Assembly (NCBI GenBank): GCA_963796195.1
Contig: CAWCKS010000007.1
Coordinates: forward strand, 1-64,000
Source: CAWCKS01 sp963796195
GTDB taxonomy: Bacteria; Pseudomonadota; Alphaproteobacteria; Rhizobiales; Xanthobacteraceae
Length of the DNA: 64,000 bases
Direction of reading: 5' to 3'
Part shown: one piece after another, positions 9,214 through 17,373 of the stretch
Layout: every line of letters starts with the position of its first letter
Numbering within the stretch: position 1 is the stretch's first letter
Notes under the pieces: generated by a model
Seen by the model: the letters and a program-made list of their open reading frames with translations, nothing else
The model's database searches: none
What the model was told of the DNA's origin: nothing
Translations under genes and position numbers: made by a program

Positions 9214-11295
9214 ATGATTTGCGAATTGATTTTGCCGCACGGCATTGAACGGAGTCTGCTTGCGACCGCAGCCGCACTCATCGGCGCGTTGCTGGCGTCG
9301 CCGCTTGCCGCCGCCGACCTGCCGACCAAGGCGCCGCGCAAGGCAATCGACACGGCCTATGACTGGACCGGCTTCTATATCGGCGCACAATTTGGATTCG
9401 CCACCGGCTCCTCGCGCTGGGGCGCGACGCCAGCGGCCGCCGGTTCTCCCAATCTTCAGGGCTCGTTCAACCTTCCCTCGCATTTCGATTTCCTGGCCGG
9501 CACCGGGAGCTATTTCGCCGGCATCCAGGCTGGCTACAATTTCGTCCTGCCGTCGCACCTTCTGGTCGGCTTTGAGGCCGACGAAAGCTTTCCAAATTCG
9601 GACGTGATCCGCCCGAATTCCATTCGAGGCAGCCAACCGGTGTTCGACCCCAACGTCGGCGTGCTGACCTTCGCCGAGGAAGTGATCCACTTCGGCAGCG
9701 CGCGGGGTCGCATCGGTTATGCCACCGCTCACTGGCTGATCTATGCCACCGGTGGGTTTGCCTGGAGTTATGATCGGCCGACGCGGGACATTCCCGGTCT
9801 CGGCACCACGGACCGCGCACTGCTCTGGCGACTCGGCTGGACCGCTGGCGCCGGCATCGAAGTCCCGCTGTCGCCGAGCTGGACGGCAAAGGCCGAATAT
9901 CGCTACGCCGGTTTTGGCGACAGCACGGCCGCTTTTGCTGGTACCCAGCAATATCGATCAAGCCTTGCGTTGCAGAGCGTGCTCGTCGGTGTGAACTACA
10001 GGATCGGCAACGACCAAAAATCGATCGGCGATTTCTTTGCGAGCGGTCCGAGCGCGCTGGAGACGGACAATTTCGCTTTTCACGCGCAAACGACTTACCT
10101 CAATCAGTACAATCCGCAGTTCCGTTCGCCATATCTCGGGACCAACAGCCTGATCCCGAACATCGGTCGCGAAACCACTGATCTCACCCTGTTCGCCGGC
10201 GCGCGGCTGTGGCAGGGCGGGGAAGTCTGGTTCAACCCGGAAGTCGATCAAGGTTTTGGCTTGTCGAGCTCAGTGGGCGCGGCCGGCTTTCCAAGCGGCG
10301 AGGCCTACAAGGTCGGATCGAGCTATCCCTACGCCCGTATTCACCGCCTGTTCGCGCGGCAGACAATCGATCTCGGCGGCGACGAGCAGAAGGTTGACGC
10401 CAACATCAATCAGTTTTCCGGCAAGCAGACTTCGGATCGACTGGTGGTGACGGTCGGCAAGCTCGCCGTCGGCGATATTTTCGACACCAACAAATACGCC
10501 CACGATCCGCGCAGCGATTTCATGAACTGGACACTGATCGACACCGGCATCTTCGACTACGCCGCCGATGCTTGGGGCTACACCCTGGGCGCCGCGGGCG
10601 AGTGGTACACTGGGCCGTGGACGTTGCGCGCCGGTGTGTTTGACCTGTCGGTCGTGCCGAATTCGACGATGCTCGATTCTCATTTCGGCCAATATCAGCT
10701 GATCGGTGAAGTCGAGCGCCGCTACAGCCTGTGGGACCAGCCCGGCAAGATCGCCGTGACGGGGTATCTGACGCGCGGACGCATGGGCAGCTTCGCCGAC
10801 GCCATCGCGCTTGCCGCACTCACCGGCGGGCCCGCCGATATCAACGCGGTGCGGCACTACAACAGTCGACCCGGCGTCGGCTTCAATCTCGAGCAACAGA
10901 TCGTCGAGAATGTCGGATTCTTCATGCGCGCCGGCATCGCCAACGGCCAGCGCGAGCCTTACGAATTCACCGACGTCGACCGCACCGTTGCCGCCGGCTT
11001 GTCGGTGTCAGGCAAGGCCTGGGGACGCGACGGCGATACGTTCGGTATCGCCGGCGTCGTCAACGACATCTCACCCATTCACAGGGCGTTTCTCAACGCC
11101 GGCGGTCTCGGCATCCTGGTCGGCGATGGGCAACTGCCAAACCCCGGCCTCGAAAAAATCCTCGAGACCTATTACAGCCTGCCCATTCTGTGGTCGAAAC
11201 TGACATTCGATTATCAGCTAATCACCAATCCCGGCTATAACCGCGATCGCGGACCGGTCTCGGTATTCGGCGTACGGGCGCACTGGCAATATTAG
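9214..11295 (+). CDS. Outer-membrane protein: Omp25-like beta-barrel fused to an OprB-type carbohydrate porin
   Basis: 693 aa from the ATG at 9214, chosen because a signal peptide follows directly (LLATAAALIGALLASPLAAA). Residues of about 35-260 form an eight-strand OmpA/Omp25-like barrel (DWTGFYIGAQFGFATGSS, GYATAHWLIYATGGFAW, WTAKAEYRYAGFGD, SVLVGVNYRIG). Residues of about 270-693 are an OprB-type porin (NQYNPQFRSPYLGTNSLIP, AGARLWQGGEVWFNPEVDQG, ending YNRDRGPVSVFGVRAHWQY with the C-terminal aromatic needed for barrel assembly). OprB proteins take up sugars across the outer membrane. The gene is intact and followed by a second, truncated OprB tail. Confidence 0.82.
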   Translation: MICELILPHGIERSLLATAAALIGALLASPLAAADLPTKAPRKAIDTAYDWTGFYIGAQFGFATGSSRWGATPAAAGSPNLQGSFNLPSHFDFLAGTGSYFAGIQAGYNFVLPSHLLVGFEADESFPNSDVIRPNSIRGSQPVFDPNVGVLTFAEEVIHFGSARGRIGYATAHWLIYATGGFAWSYDRPTRDIPGLGTTDRALLWRLGWTAGAGIEVPLSPSWTAKAEYRYAGFGDSTAAFAGTQQYRSSLALQSVLVGVNYRIGNDQKSIGDFFASGPSALETDNFAFHAQTTYLNQYNPQFRSPYLGTNSLIPNIGRETTDLTLFAGARLWQGGEVWFNPEVDQGFGLSSSVGAAGFPSGEAYKVGSSYPYARIHRLFARQTIDLGGDEQKVDANINQFSGKQTSDRLVVTVGKLAVGDIFDTNKYAHDPRSDFMNWTLIDTGIFDYAADAWGYTLGAAGEWYTGPWTLRAGVFDLSVVPNSTMLDSHFGQYQLIGEVERRYSLWDQPGKIAVTGYLTRGRMGSFADAIALAALTGGPADINAVRHYNSRPGVGFNLEQQIVENVGFFMRAGIANGQREPYEFTDVDRTVAAGLSVSGKAWGRDGDTFGIAGVVNDISPIHRAFLNAGGLGILVGDGQLPNPGLEKILETYYSLPILWSKLTFDYQLITNPGYNRDRGPVSVFGVRAHWQY

Positions 11296-11302
11296 ACGCG
11301 TC

Positions 11303-11488
11303 TTGCGTCGGATCGGCGACGGCCGCCTGAACTATCGAACCGAAGATATTCTTGAAGCCTATTACGCCTGGGTAATCCAGAAGGGCCTCGTCACCACCTT
11401 CGACTATCAGTTCATCGCCAACCCCGCCTACAACGCCGACCGCGGCCCGGTCTCGATCTTCTCCGCGCGCGTTCATGCCGAGTGGTGA
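11303..11488 (+). pseudogene. Orphan OprB porin C-terminus
   Basis: This 61-codon frame starts 8 bases after the stop of the intact porin. It is homologous to that porin's last 60 residues: GDGRLNYRTEDILEAYYAW against GDGQLPNPGLEKILETYYS, and NPAYNADRGPVSIFSARVHAEW against NPGYNRDRGPVSVFGVRAHWQY. It has no signal peptide and no barrel of its own. It is best read as the remains of a second tandem porin gene that lost everything except its end. Confidence 0.75.
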
Positions 11489-11541
11489 GCTTTTCGCGCG
11501 CGACATCTCCTGCAGAGAGCAGGCAAGCGGAGACCAGCCGA

Positions 11542-12444
11542 TCAGTGAAGAATATCGGATGCCGAGCGCGCCAGCGGGCGCGCGAACGGATTCAGCGGCG
11601 TGTGCGCCGGCGCTTCGGCCTTCGCTCCTGGAACGGGAAACGCATAGCCGATGATGGTCTTCAACACGAGACGATCGGACGCCGGCGTCAGCCCGTAGCC
11701 GACGCCAAGATCGACGTCGAAGATACCAGCCTTGAAGTCGATCACGGCGAACAGCGTGTGCTGCTGGTCGTTGAAACTAGCGAAGTCACCGATCTTGCCG
11801 AAGTCGCTGTAATATTCGAGACCGAGCCAGACTTCGGGCTTCACCTGGCCGGCGAGCCGCGCCGCGGGCGCAAAGTCAGCCTCGCCAAAGTGGCCGAAGC
11901 TCAAGTCGACGATCGGGTTGACGATGAACTCGACGTCCGAATAGCGCACGCCGAGGATCGGCCTGATCTCCAAGCCGAACCGGCTCTGCGAAAACTTCGG
12001 CGTCATATAGCTGAACTCGAAATTGACGCCGTAGAACAGGTTGCGCTTGTCCGCGTTCGGAGAGACGAACAGCGTCCGCAGCTTGGCTCCGTCGGACAGG
12101 AACTGGTTATTCTGGACGGCAAACGGCAGATAAAATCCGAGCTCCCACCACTCCGTCATGCCGTAAGCGAACTCGGGCGTCCCGTTCAGGCTATGATTGG
12201 AAACGAGCCCGCCGGGAAAATCCGGCGTCTTCACGCCGTTCGCAATGTAGTTGAGATGCTGCTGGATGGTGAATTGTCCGGGCGCGGCAATACCTGCGTT
12301 GTAGACCTGAATTTCATCGGTCGCGTTGGCGACCGATGGCAGCGCCAGACACAAACAGGCCACGCAAACGGCGATGCAACGCAGCCGATCTCTCGCCGAT
12401 CGCAATCCGGTCACGCTTCGCTTCACTCGTGGTCCCTGCAGCAA
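11542..12444 (-). CDS. Putative outer-membrane beta-barrel protein
   Basis: 300 aa, intact. The signal peptide (LRCIAVCVACLCLALPSVANA) is followed by alternating amphipathic strands rich in aromatic residues, e.g. WWELGFYLPFAV, NLFYGVNFEFSYMTP, VWLGLEYYSDFGKIG and GIFDVDLGVGYGLTP. The pattern recalls the MetA/phenol-degradation transporter-like barrel family, but I do not recognise it firmly. It lies antisense between two orphan OprB C-terminal fragments, so it may have arrived by the event that destroyed the second porin. Confidence 0.6.
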   Translation of the reverse strand: MLQGPRVKRSVTGLRSARDRLRCIAVCVACLCLALPSVANATDEIQVYNAGIAAPGQFTIQQHLNYIANGVKTPDFPGGLVSNHSLNGTPEFAYGMTEWWELGFYLPFAVQNNQFLSDGAKLRTLFVSPNADKRNLFYGVNFEFSYMTPKFSQSRFGLEIRPILGVRYSDVEFIVNPIVDLSFGHFGEADFAPAARLAGQVKPEVWLGLEYYSDFGKIGDFASFNDQQHTLFAVIDFKAGIFDVDLGVGYGLTPASDRLVLKTIIGYAFPVPGAKAEAPAHTPLNPFARPLARSASDILH

Positions 12445-12509
12445 CCCAGCCTGCAGCCGAGGTTACGCCAAGTGCTTGCTCCACGAAAGTACCCGCGCGG
12501 GGCGCGACG

Positions 12510-12582
12510 ACACCGCATCCCCTGCAACGCCGACCGCGGCCCGGCCTCGTTTTTTTCCGCGCGCGTGCACGCGGAGTGGTGA
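12510..12582 (+). pseudogene. Second orphan OprB C-terminus, very short
   Basis: The frame ending at 12582 reads CNADRGPASFFSARVHAEW and stops. It matches the end of the fragment at 11488 (YNADRGPVSIFSARVHAEW) at both protein and DNA level; the DNA ends in GCGGAGTGGTGAG against GCCGAGTGGTGAG. Upstream similarity fades within about 25 codons. It is a third copy of the same porin end within 1.3 kb. Confidence 0.65.
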
Positions 12583-12591
12583 GGGTTTCCG

Positions 12592-13107
12592 TCAGAGCAA
12601 CCGCTGCCACCAGCCGACGTCGTGCCAGCGGCCGAACTTGAAGCCGACCTCGCGATAGACGCCGAGCGGTTTGAAGCCGACGAACTCGTGGAGCGCCACG
12701 CTTCCAGGGTTTGGCAAAGTGATGCCGGCGAAAGCCATGTGAAAGCCGCGCCGCTCGAGCTCCGGCAGCAGCTCGCGATAGAGGGCGAGGCCTACACCCG
12801 TTCGCCGCGCCTCAGGCGCGATATAGACTGTGGTGTCGACAGAGTACCGATAGGCGGGTCGCTCGCGATGTGCGCTTGCGTAAACATAGCCGCAGACCTT
12901 GCCATCATTGACGGCAACAAGATAGGGATGCGTCTGCAAGGTCGAGGCGATGCGTTCGGCTATTCCCTCGACTGAGGGTGGCACTTCTTCGAACGAGATC
13001 GCGGTGTTCGCCACGATCGGCGCGTAGATGCGCTGGATCGCTTCGGCGTCGGCTGGGGTGGCAGGCCTGATTTCGATCGACACGGACGGTTCCGGAAGCT
13101 CACTCAC
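12592..13107 (-). CDS. arsN1: GNAT N-acetyltransferase, ArsN1 / phosphinothricin-acetyltransferase type
   Basis: 171 aa, intact. Cytoplasmic acetyl-CoA-dependent acetyltransferase with family hallmarks IYAPIVANTAISFEEVPPS, the acetyl-CoA loop RRTGVGLALY, AFAGITLPNPGSVALHEFVGF and the ending VGFKFGRWHDVGWW. This pattern matches the PAT/ArsN1 group, which acetylates the glutamate analogues phosphinothricin and arsinothricin. The gene starts 8 bases inside the end of an MFS gene, in an operon diverging from arsR-arsM, which favours arsinothricin as substrate. The family is read from sequence; the substrate is inferred from context. The alternative is a generic methionine-sulfoximine/phosphinothricin acetyltransferase. 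Confidence 0.75.
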   Translation of the reverse strand: MSELPEPSVSIEIRPATPADAEAIQRIYAPIVANTAISFEEVPPSVEGIAERIASTLQTHPYLVAVNDGKVCGYVYASAHRERPAYRYSVDTTVYIAPEARRTGVGLALYRELLPELERRGFHMAFAGITLPNPGSVALHEFVGFKPLGVYREVGFKFGRWHDVGWWQRLL

Positions 13108-14321
13108 GAAGATGGCGCAACAATGCCAATCCTGCCAGCGTCACGATTGCAAGATGTCCGAAGCCCAGTCCCCAACCAAGGACGAGGTTATCCTGCGCAA
13201 GATCAAGGCAGAGGCCGACGCCGAGCGGGCCGATGAAGCCCCCCGCGTAGCCGCACATGCTGTGCAGTCCCATGGTCGCGCCACGCAACGCCGGATCGGA
13301 GGCTTGCACCGTGCCGGCGGTGAGCGCCGAGCTGTCAAGGAAGATCGCGGCCATCCATGCCAGCACGAGGATCGTCGCGATCACCATTGAGGTGCCAACC
13401 AGCCATCCCGTGACCAGCGACAACACGCCGGCGATCAGCATCGCCGCGGTCACCACGCGCATCCGTCCGTAGCGCTGTGCGGTTTCATTGCCGGTGATCG
13501 ACACGGCGATGCCGATGAAGCCGGCGATTGTCAGCAACAATGCCGGCGCCGGCAGCCAGGACGGCGCGCCGGCCTGCGTCGCCGTGACGGTGAGAAACGT
13601 GACGCCCCAGGCGCGCAGCGCGGCCATCTCCCAGGTGTGCACGGTGTAACCGGCGATCCAGGCCATCGCGCGCTTGTTGCGGAACACCGGGCGGAAATCG
13701 AGCAGCGCACGCGGATCGCGCGACGCTGCGTGCTTTGGCGCGGTCGACGGCATCACGATCCACGCGATGGCAAGCGCGATGGCTGCGCAAATGCCGCCGA
13801 ACAGGAACGCTGCCGACGGTGAAAACAATTCGCCCAGCAGGCCGGCCACCGCGAAGGAGCTTGCGCCGGCGACACCGACGCCCGCCGCATGCATCGACAC
13901 CGCGCGCGACTGCTCATCGCCTTCGAGCGTATCAGCAATTGCCTTCAGGCCGGGCATGTAGGCGCCGGCCCAGCCGATACCGGCCAGCGCGCGAAAGATC
14001 AGAGCGGTCCAGAAGCCGTCGGCAACAAAGGCAAAGGCCAGATGCGACAGCGCCGTGAGCCCGGCGCCGACCGCGTAAACCCGTCGCGTCGGAATGCGGT
14101 CGGTCAGCGCGACCAGCACCGGCACCGCGACGACATAAGCCGCATAAAAAATGCCGACCAGCGCAGCCGGCTTCGGTCTTGGAGAGTTGCCAGCGATCGA
14201 TATAGACGGGCAGCAGCGCCGGCAGGCTGAACGCGCCGATCTGCACCAGCACCTGCGCTGACACGATCGACCAGATGAACCGGCGCGACGCTGCACTGCC
14301 CATGACCAACGCGCTGGTCAT
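13100..14321 (-). CDS. MFS transporter, second of two in the ars-linked operon (one frameshift)
   Basis: About 407 aa when joined. The ATG at 14321 (MTSALVMGSAASRRFIWSIV) overlaps the stop of the preceding MFS gene by ATGA. Frame is lost near 14170 and resumes with LVGIFYAAYVVAVPVLVALTD, giving twelve predicted membrane helices, the MFS loop after helix 2 (TDRIPTRRVYAVG) and a well-conserved end. Probable proton-driven exporter. Position between another MFS gene and an ArsN1-type acetyltransferase, opposite arsR-arsM, suggests efflux of an arsenical, as described for other ars-linked MFS proteins (ArsK, ArsJ, ArsQ), but it is not clearly one of these. Confidence 0.78.
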
Positions 14322-15521
14322 AGGTGCACGTCGCGATAGTTACGGTGCAGGATCAGTAGCGCGAGCAGCGCAGACAGCGATGCAACCGCGCTCGCCCAGA
14401 GGGCGGCGGTGCCGTACTCGGCAAGCAGCCCCATGACGAGTGGTGCGATTGCGCCGGTTCCACGCGCGGGCAAAGACAAAATCCCGACCCTCCGTCCAAA
14501 TCCTTGCGCGCCAAACAGCGCGAGCGGCAGCGTGCCGCGCGCGATGGTCAGAATACCATTGCCGGCGCCATAAAAGATTGCAAACAGCGGCCCGAGCACG
14601 GGGCCGCCGAAGATCAGTGCGACAACACCGAGCGGGTTCATGATTGTCGCAAGCTGCGTCGACACCAGCGGGTGGTAGCGGCTCAGCCATCCGGCCTCGA
14701 GGATACGCGCCGCCACTTGCGATGGGCCGACCAATGTGCCCGCAAGGATCGCAGCCGCCGACGTCGCGCCCATCTGCGTCAGCAGGGTCGGCAAGATCGC
14801 CGAAACGCCGGTGCTCACAAAGCCGGTGGCCGCAAAGACGTATGCGACAGCGACCATGGCCCAGCGCTCGCGCTTCGCCTTTGCGGCTGTTGGCGCGGCC
14901 AACTCTTCGGATGAATTCGTTCTCCACGGACTTCGGTGTCGGCGGCAGCCGCCGCGCGCGAGGCAAGGTGAGGTTTAACGGCAACGCCAGTAACAGATGT
15001 GCCGCAGCCCACACCAGACACGCGATCCGCCAACCGAAATGCGCATCGAGGTAGGCGCTGATGGGCCAGCCGACGGTGCTGGCAAAGCCGGCGATCAGAG
15101 TTATTCCCGTGATCGGTTTGCGCGCTGCGAGACCATAAATGCGCGTCAGTGTCGCGAACGCGGCGTCATAGAGGCCCATGCCCATGCCGATGCCAAGCAC
15201 GAGCCAGGCGGCACCCAGGCTGATCGGTCCGGTCGCCCCCGCGAGCGCGGCAAGGCCGCCGGCGAACACGAGATTTGAAATGCAGTGCACGCCGCGACCA
15301 CCGACCGTGTCGATGACGTGCCCGACGCGCGGGCCGATCAATCCCGAAAAGATCAGCGCCGCTGTCAATGCGCCGAACACGTAAGTGGGTGACAGTCCGA
15401 GGTCGGCCGCGATCGGCCTGGCAAGGATGGCCGGCAGGTAATAGCTCGACGCCCACGCAATCGTTTGCGTTGTCCCGAGCGCCAGGATGACGGCCAGCGA
15501 GCCCTGTTCTTTGTTCGCCAC
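14318..15521 (-). CDS. MFS transporter, first of two in the ars-linked operon (one frameshift)
   Basis: About 400 aa when joined. I place the start at the GTG at 15521, 8 bases after the upstream stop (VANKEQGSLAVILALGTTQT). The first half (AWLVLGIGMGMGLYDAAFAT, ITGITLIAGFASTVGW) loses frame near 14905 at SVENEFIRR. It resumes with RERWAMVAVAYVFAATGF and runs to RNYRDVHL at 14318. Twelve membrane helices are predicted. It overlaps the next MFS gene by ATGA, so the pair is translated together. Homodimer-like cooperation or two substrates are both possible. Confidence 0.78.
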
Positions 15522-15528
15522 GGTTTGC

Positions 15529-16056
15529 CTATCGCTTTGACCGGCGCGACGCCGCAACGACCGGATGACGCAGGAGTGCCCAGATCATCAAGGGCAGCCC
15601 AACGACACTCGGAGCCAGCCAATAGACGATGGGCGAAAAATCCTTCCACACCGGCAAACTCTTGCCATTATCGACATAGAAGGCGGTCAGCAGCACGATA
15701 TATGACAGGCCCATGCCGCCGACATGGATTGTCGCCCAGCCTGGCCCGCCGCGCCGGGCCGAGCGCCGGCCGACGAAAGCGGCCGCGAACGAGAGCGCGC
15801 CGAGAGCGAACAGCACATCATCCTCCAACCAGCGGGCGATCGACAAAGCGGTCGCCGAGATAAAAACGATGAGCAAGCACCAGAAGTAGATCGTGCCGAA
15901 CGTCGAGTGCCCTCCCCGCCGCTTCGGTCTCAACATCGCCGCTGCGCCACTCAAGACACAAGCGAGCCCCATCACGATGTGGACGCCCACGACCGCGAGA
16001 AACCACGGCGCGGTGGACGGGATCGGGATGCCCGCGATGGTCGTTGTACCGTCCAT
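15529..16056 (-). CDS. DUF2306-like integral membrane protein, first gene of the ars-linked operon
   Basis: 175 aa, intact. Five to six hydrophobic segments (APWFLAVVGVHIVMGLACVL, IYFWCLLIVFISATALSIA, LFALGALSFAAAFVG, LSYIVLLTAFYV, PSVVGLPLMIWALL) are linked by basic loops, with a conserved-looking HSTFGTIYFW and TIHVGGMGLSY. It resembles DUF2306-type membrane proteins; no function is known to me. It is the promoter-proximal gene of the operon that diverges from arsR and is followed closely by two MFS genes. Confidence 0.6.
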   Translation of the reverse strand: MDGTTTIAGIPIPSTAPWFLAVVGVHIVMGLACVLSGAAAMLRPKRRGGHSTFGTIYFWCLLIVFISATALSIARWLEDDVLFALGALSFAAAFVGRRSARRGGPGWATIHVGGMGLSYIVLLTAFYVDNGKSLPVWKDFSPIVYWLAPSVVGLPLMIWALLRHPVVAASRRSKR

Positions 16057-16095
16057 GACAGCGATCGCTCCGGCGTTGGCAACGCACTGTAGGAT

Positions 16096-16115
16096 ATTTC
16101 AACATTCATTGAAAT
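16096..16115. promoter_or_regulatory. Candidate ArsR operator in the divergent promoter
   Basis: A perfect dyad ATTTCAA-N6-TTGAAAT lies between the membrane-protein gene (start 16056) and arsR (start 16157). A second, smaller dyad TACTT-CGAT-AAGTA is at 16136-16149, just upstream of arsR. Both are placed to control both directions, as ArsR repressors do. The symmetry is seen; binding is inferred. Confidence 0.55.
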
Positions 16116-16156
16116 GTCACTTGCGCCTTGCCAAATACTTCGATAAGTACTGAAAT

Positions 16157-16510
16157 ATGAAAAAGTCAGATGTTTTGACAGCGCTTGCAGCGCTGGCTCA
16201 GGAAAATCGCCTCGACGTGTTTCGTCTGCTGGTCGAAGCCGGCCCGGAGGGAATGCCGGCCGGGAGCGTTGCCGGCGCGCTGAAACTCGCGCCGAACACC
16301 CTGACCTTCCACTTCGATCGGCTTCGCGAAGCAGGCCTCGTGACCGTCCGCCGCGAAGGCCGCTCGATGATCTATGCGGCCCGGTTCGACCGGATGACCG
16401 CGCTGCTCGGCTATTTGACCGAGAACTGCTGCCAGGGCGGCACCGAGCAGTGCGCGCCGGAACAATGCAAGCCCGCAACGAAAGCAAAGCGTCAGACCGA
16501 AACCGTTTGA
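16157..16510 (+). CDS. arsR: ArsR-family arsenite-responsive repressor
   Basis: 117 aa, intact. Winged-helix repressor with the recognition segment AGSVAGALKLAPNTLTFHFD and the wing VTVRREGRSMIYAA. The C-terminal cluster Cys91, Cys92, Cys99 and Cys104 (ENCCQGGTEQC, PEQC) is the kind of As(III)-binding site seen in proteobacterial ArsR proteins with vicinal cysteines. It probably represses itself plus arsM on one side and the MFS/ArsN1 operon on the other. arsM follows after 20 bases. Confidence 0.9.
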   Translation: MKKSDVLTALAALAQENRLDVFRLLVEAGPEGMPAGSVAGALKLAPNTLTFHFDRLREAGLVTVRREGRSMIYAARFDRMTALLGYLTENCCQGGTEQCAPEQCKPATKAKRQTETV

Positions 16511-16530
16511 CCGATCCCGAGGAGCCCATC

Positions 16531-17373
16531 ATGACCGACACGACCACTATCAAGGAAGCCGTCCGGGAGCGGTATTCGCAGGCCGCCCTGCGCGCCGGAA
16601 GCTCCTGCTGCGGGACGGCGGCCTCTTGCGGCGATCCGATCACCTCAAACCTGTACGCCGATCACGAGACCAGCGCGTTGCCGGAAACTGCCGTTCTCGC
16701 CTCGCTCGGCTGCGGCAATCCGACGGCGCTCGCCGAACTGAAAGCCGGTGAGACAGTGCTTGATCTCGGCTCAGGCGGCGGCATCGATGTCTTGCTGTCG
16801 GCACGCCGGGTCGGACCGACCGGAAAGGCCTATGGCCTCGACATGACCGATGAGATGCTGGCGCTCGCGCGCGACAACCAGCGCAAGGCCGGCGCCACCA
16901 ATGTCGAGTTTTTGAAGGGCGAGATCGAAGCAATTCCGCTGCCGGACAATTCGGTCGACGTGATCATCTCGAACTGCGTGATCAATCTTTCGGGTGACAA
17001 GGACCGCGTCCTTGGGGAAGCATTCCGCGTGCTCAAGCCAGGTGGTCGCTTCGCCGTTTCCGACGTTGTCACTCGCGGCGATGTTCCCGAGCAGCTGCGA
17101 CGCGACATGCTGCTGTGGGTCGGTTGCATCGCCGGCGCGCTCGAGGAAAACGATTATCGCGCCAGGCTGGCGGCGGCCGGTTTTGATGCGATCGGCATCG
17201 AGCCGACGCGGGTCTACCAGGTCGAGGACGCGCGCGAGTTCCTGGCCGGCAAGGGCATCGACGTCGACGCCATGGCGAAATCGGTCGACGGCAAGTTCAT
17301 GAGCGCATTCATCCGCGCGGTGAAGCCGCAGACGGCCAAGGCCGCCTGCTGCGCGCCGGGTTGCTGCAGCTAA
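16531..17373 (+). CDS. arsM: Arsenite S-adenosylmethionine methyltransferase
   Basis: 280 aa, intact. Methylates As(III) to mono- and dimethylated forms in the cytoplasm. SAM motif DLGSGGGID at residues 78-86. The conserved catalytic cysteines are Cys61 (SLGCGNP), Cys149 (ISNCVINL) and Cys199 (LWVGCIAG), the arrangement of bacterial ArsM. Extra cysteines near the N-terminus (SSCCGTAASC) and the very C-terminus (CCAPGCC) may gather arsenite or a Cys-arsenic substrate. In an apparent operon with arsR; a remnant of arsC follows after 13 bases. Confidence 0.93.
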   Translation: MTDTTTIKEAVRERYSQAALRAGSSCCGTAASCGDPITSNLYADHETSALPETAVLASLGCGNPTALAELKAGETVLDLGSGGGIDVLLSARRVGPTGKAYGLDMTDEMLALARDNQRKAGATNVEFLKGEIEAIPLPDNSVDVIISNCVINLSGDKDRVLGEAFRVLKPGGRFAVSDVVTRGDVPEQLRRDMLLWVGCIAGALEENDYRARLAAAGFDAIGIEPTRVYQVEDAREFLAGKGIDVDAMAKSVDGKFMSAFIRAVKPQTAKAACCAPGCCS

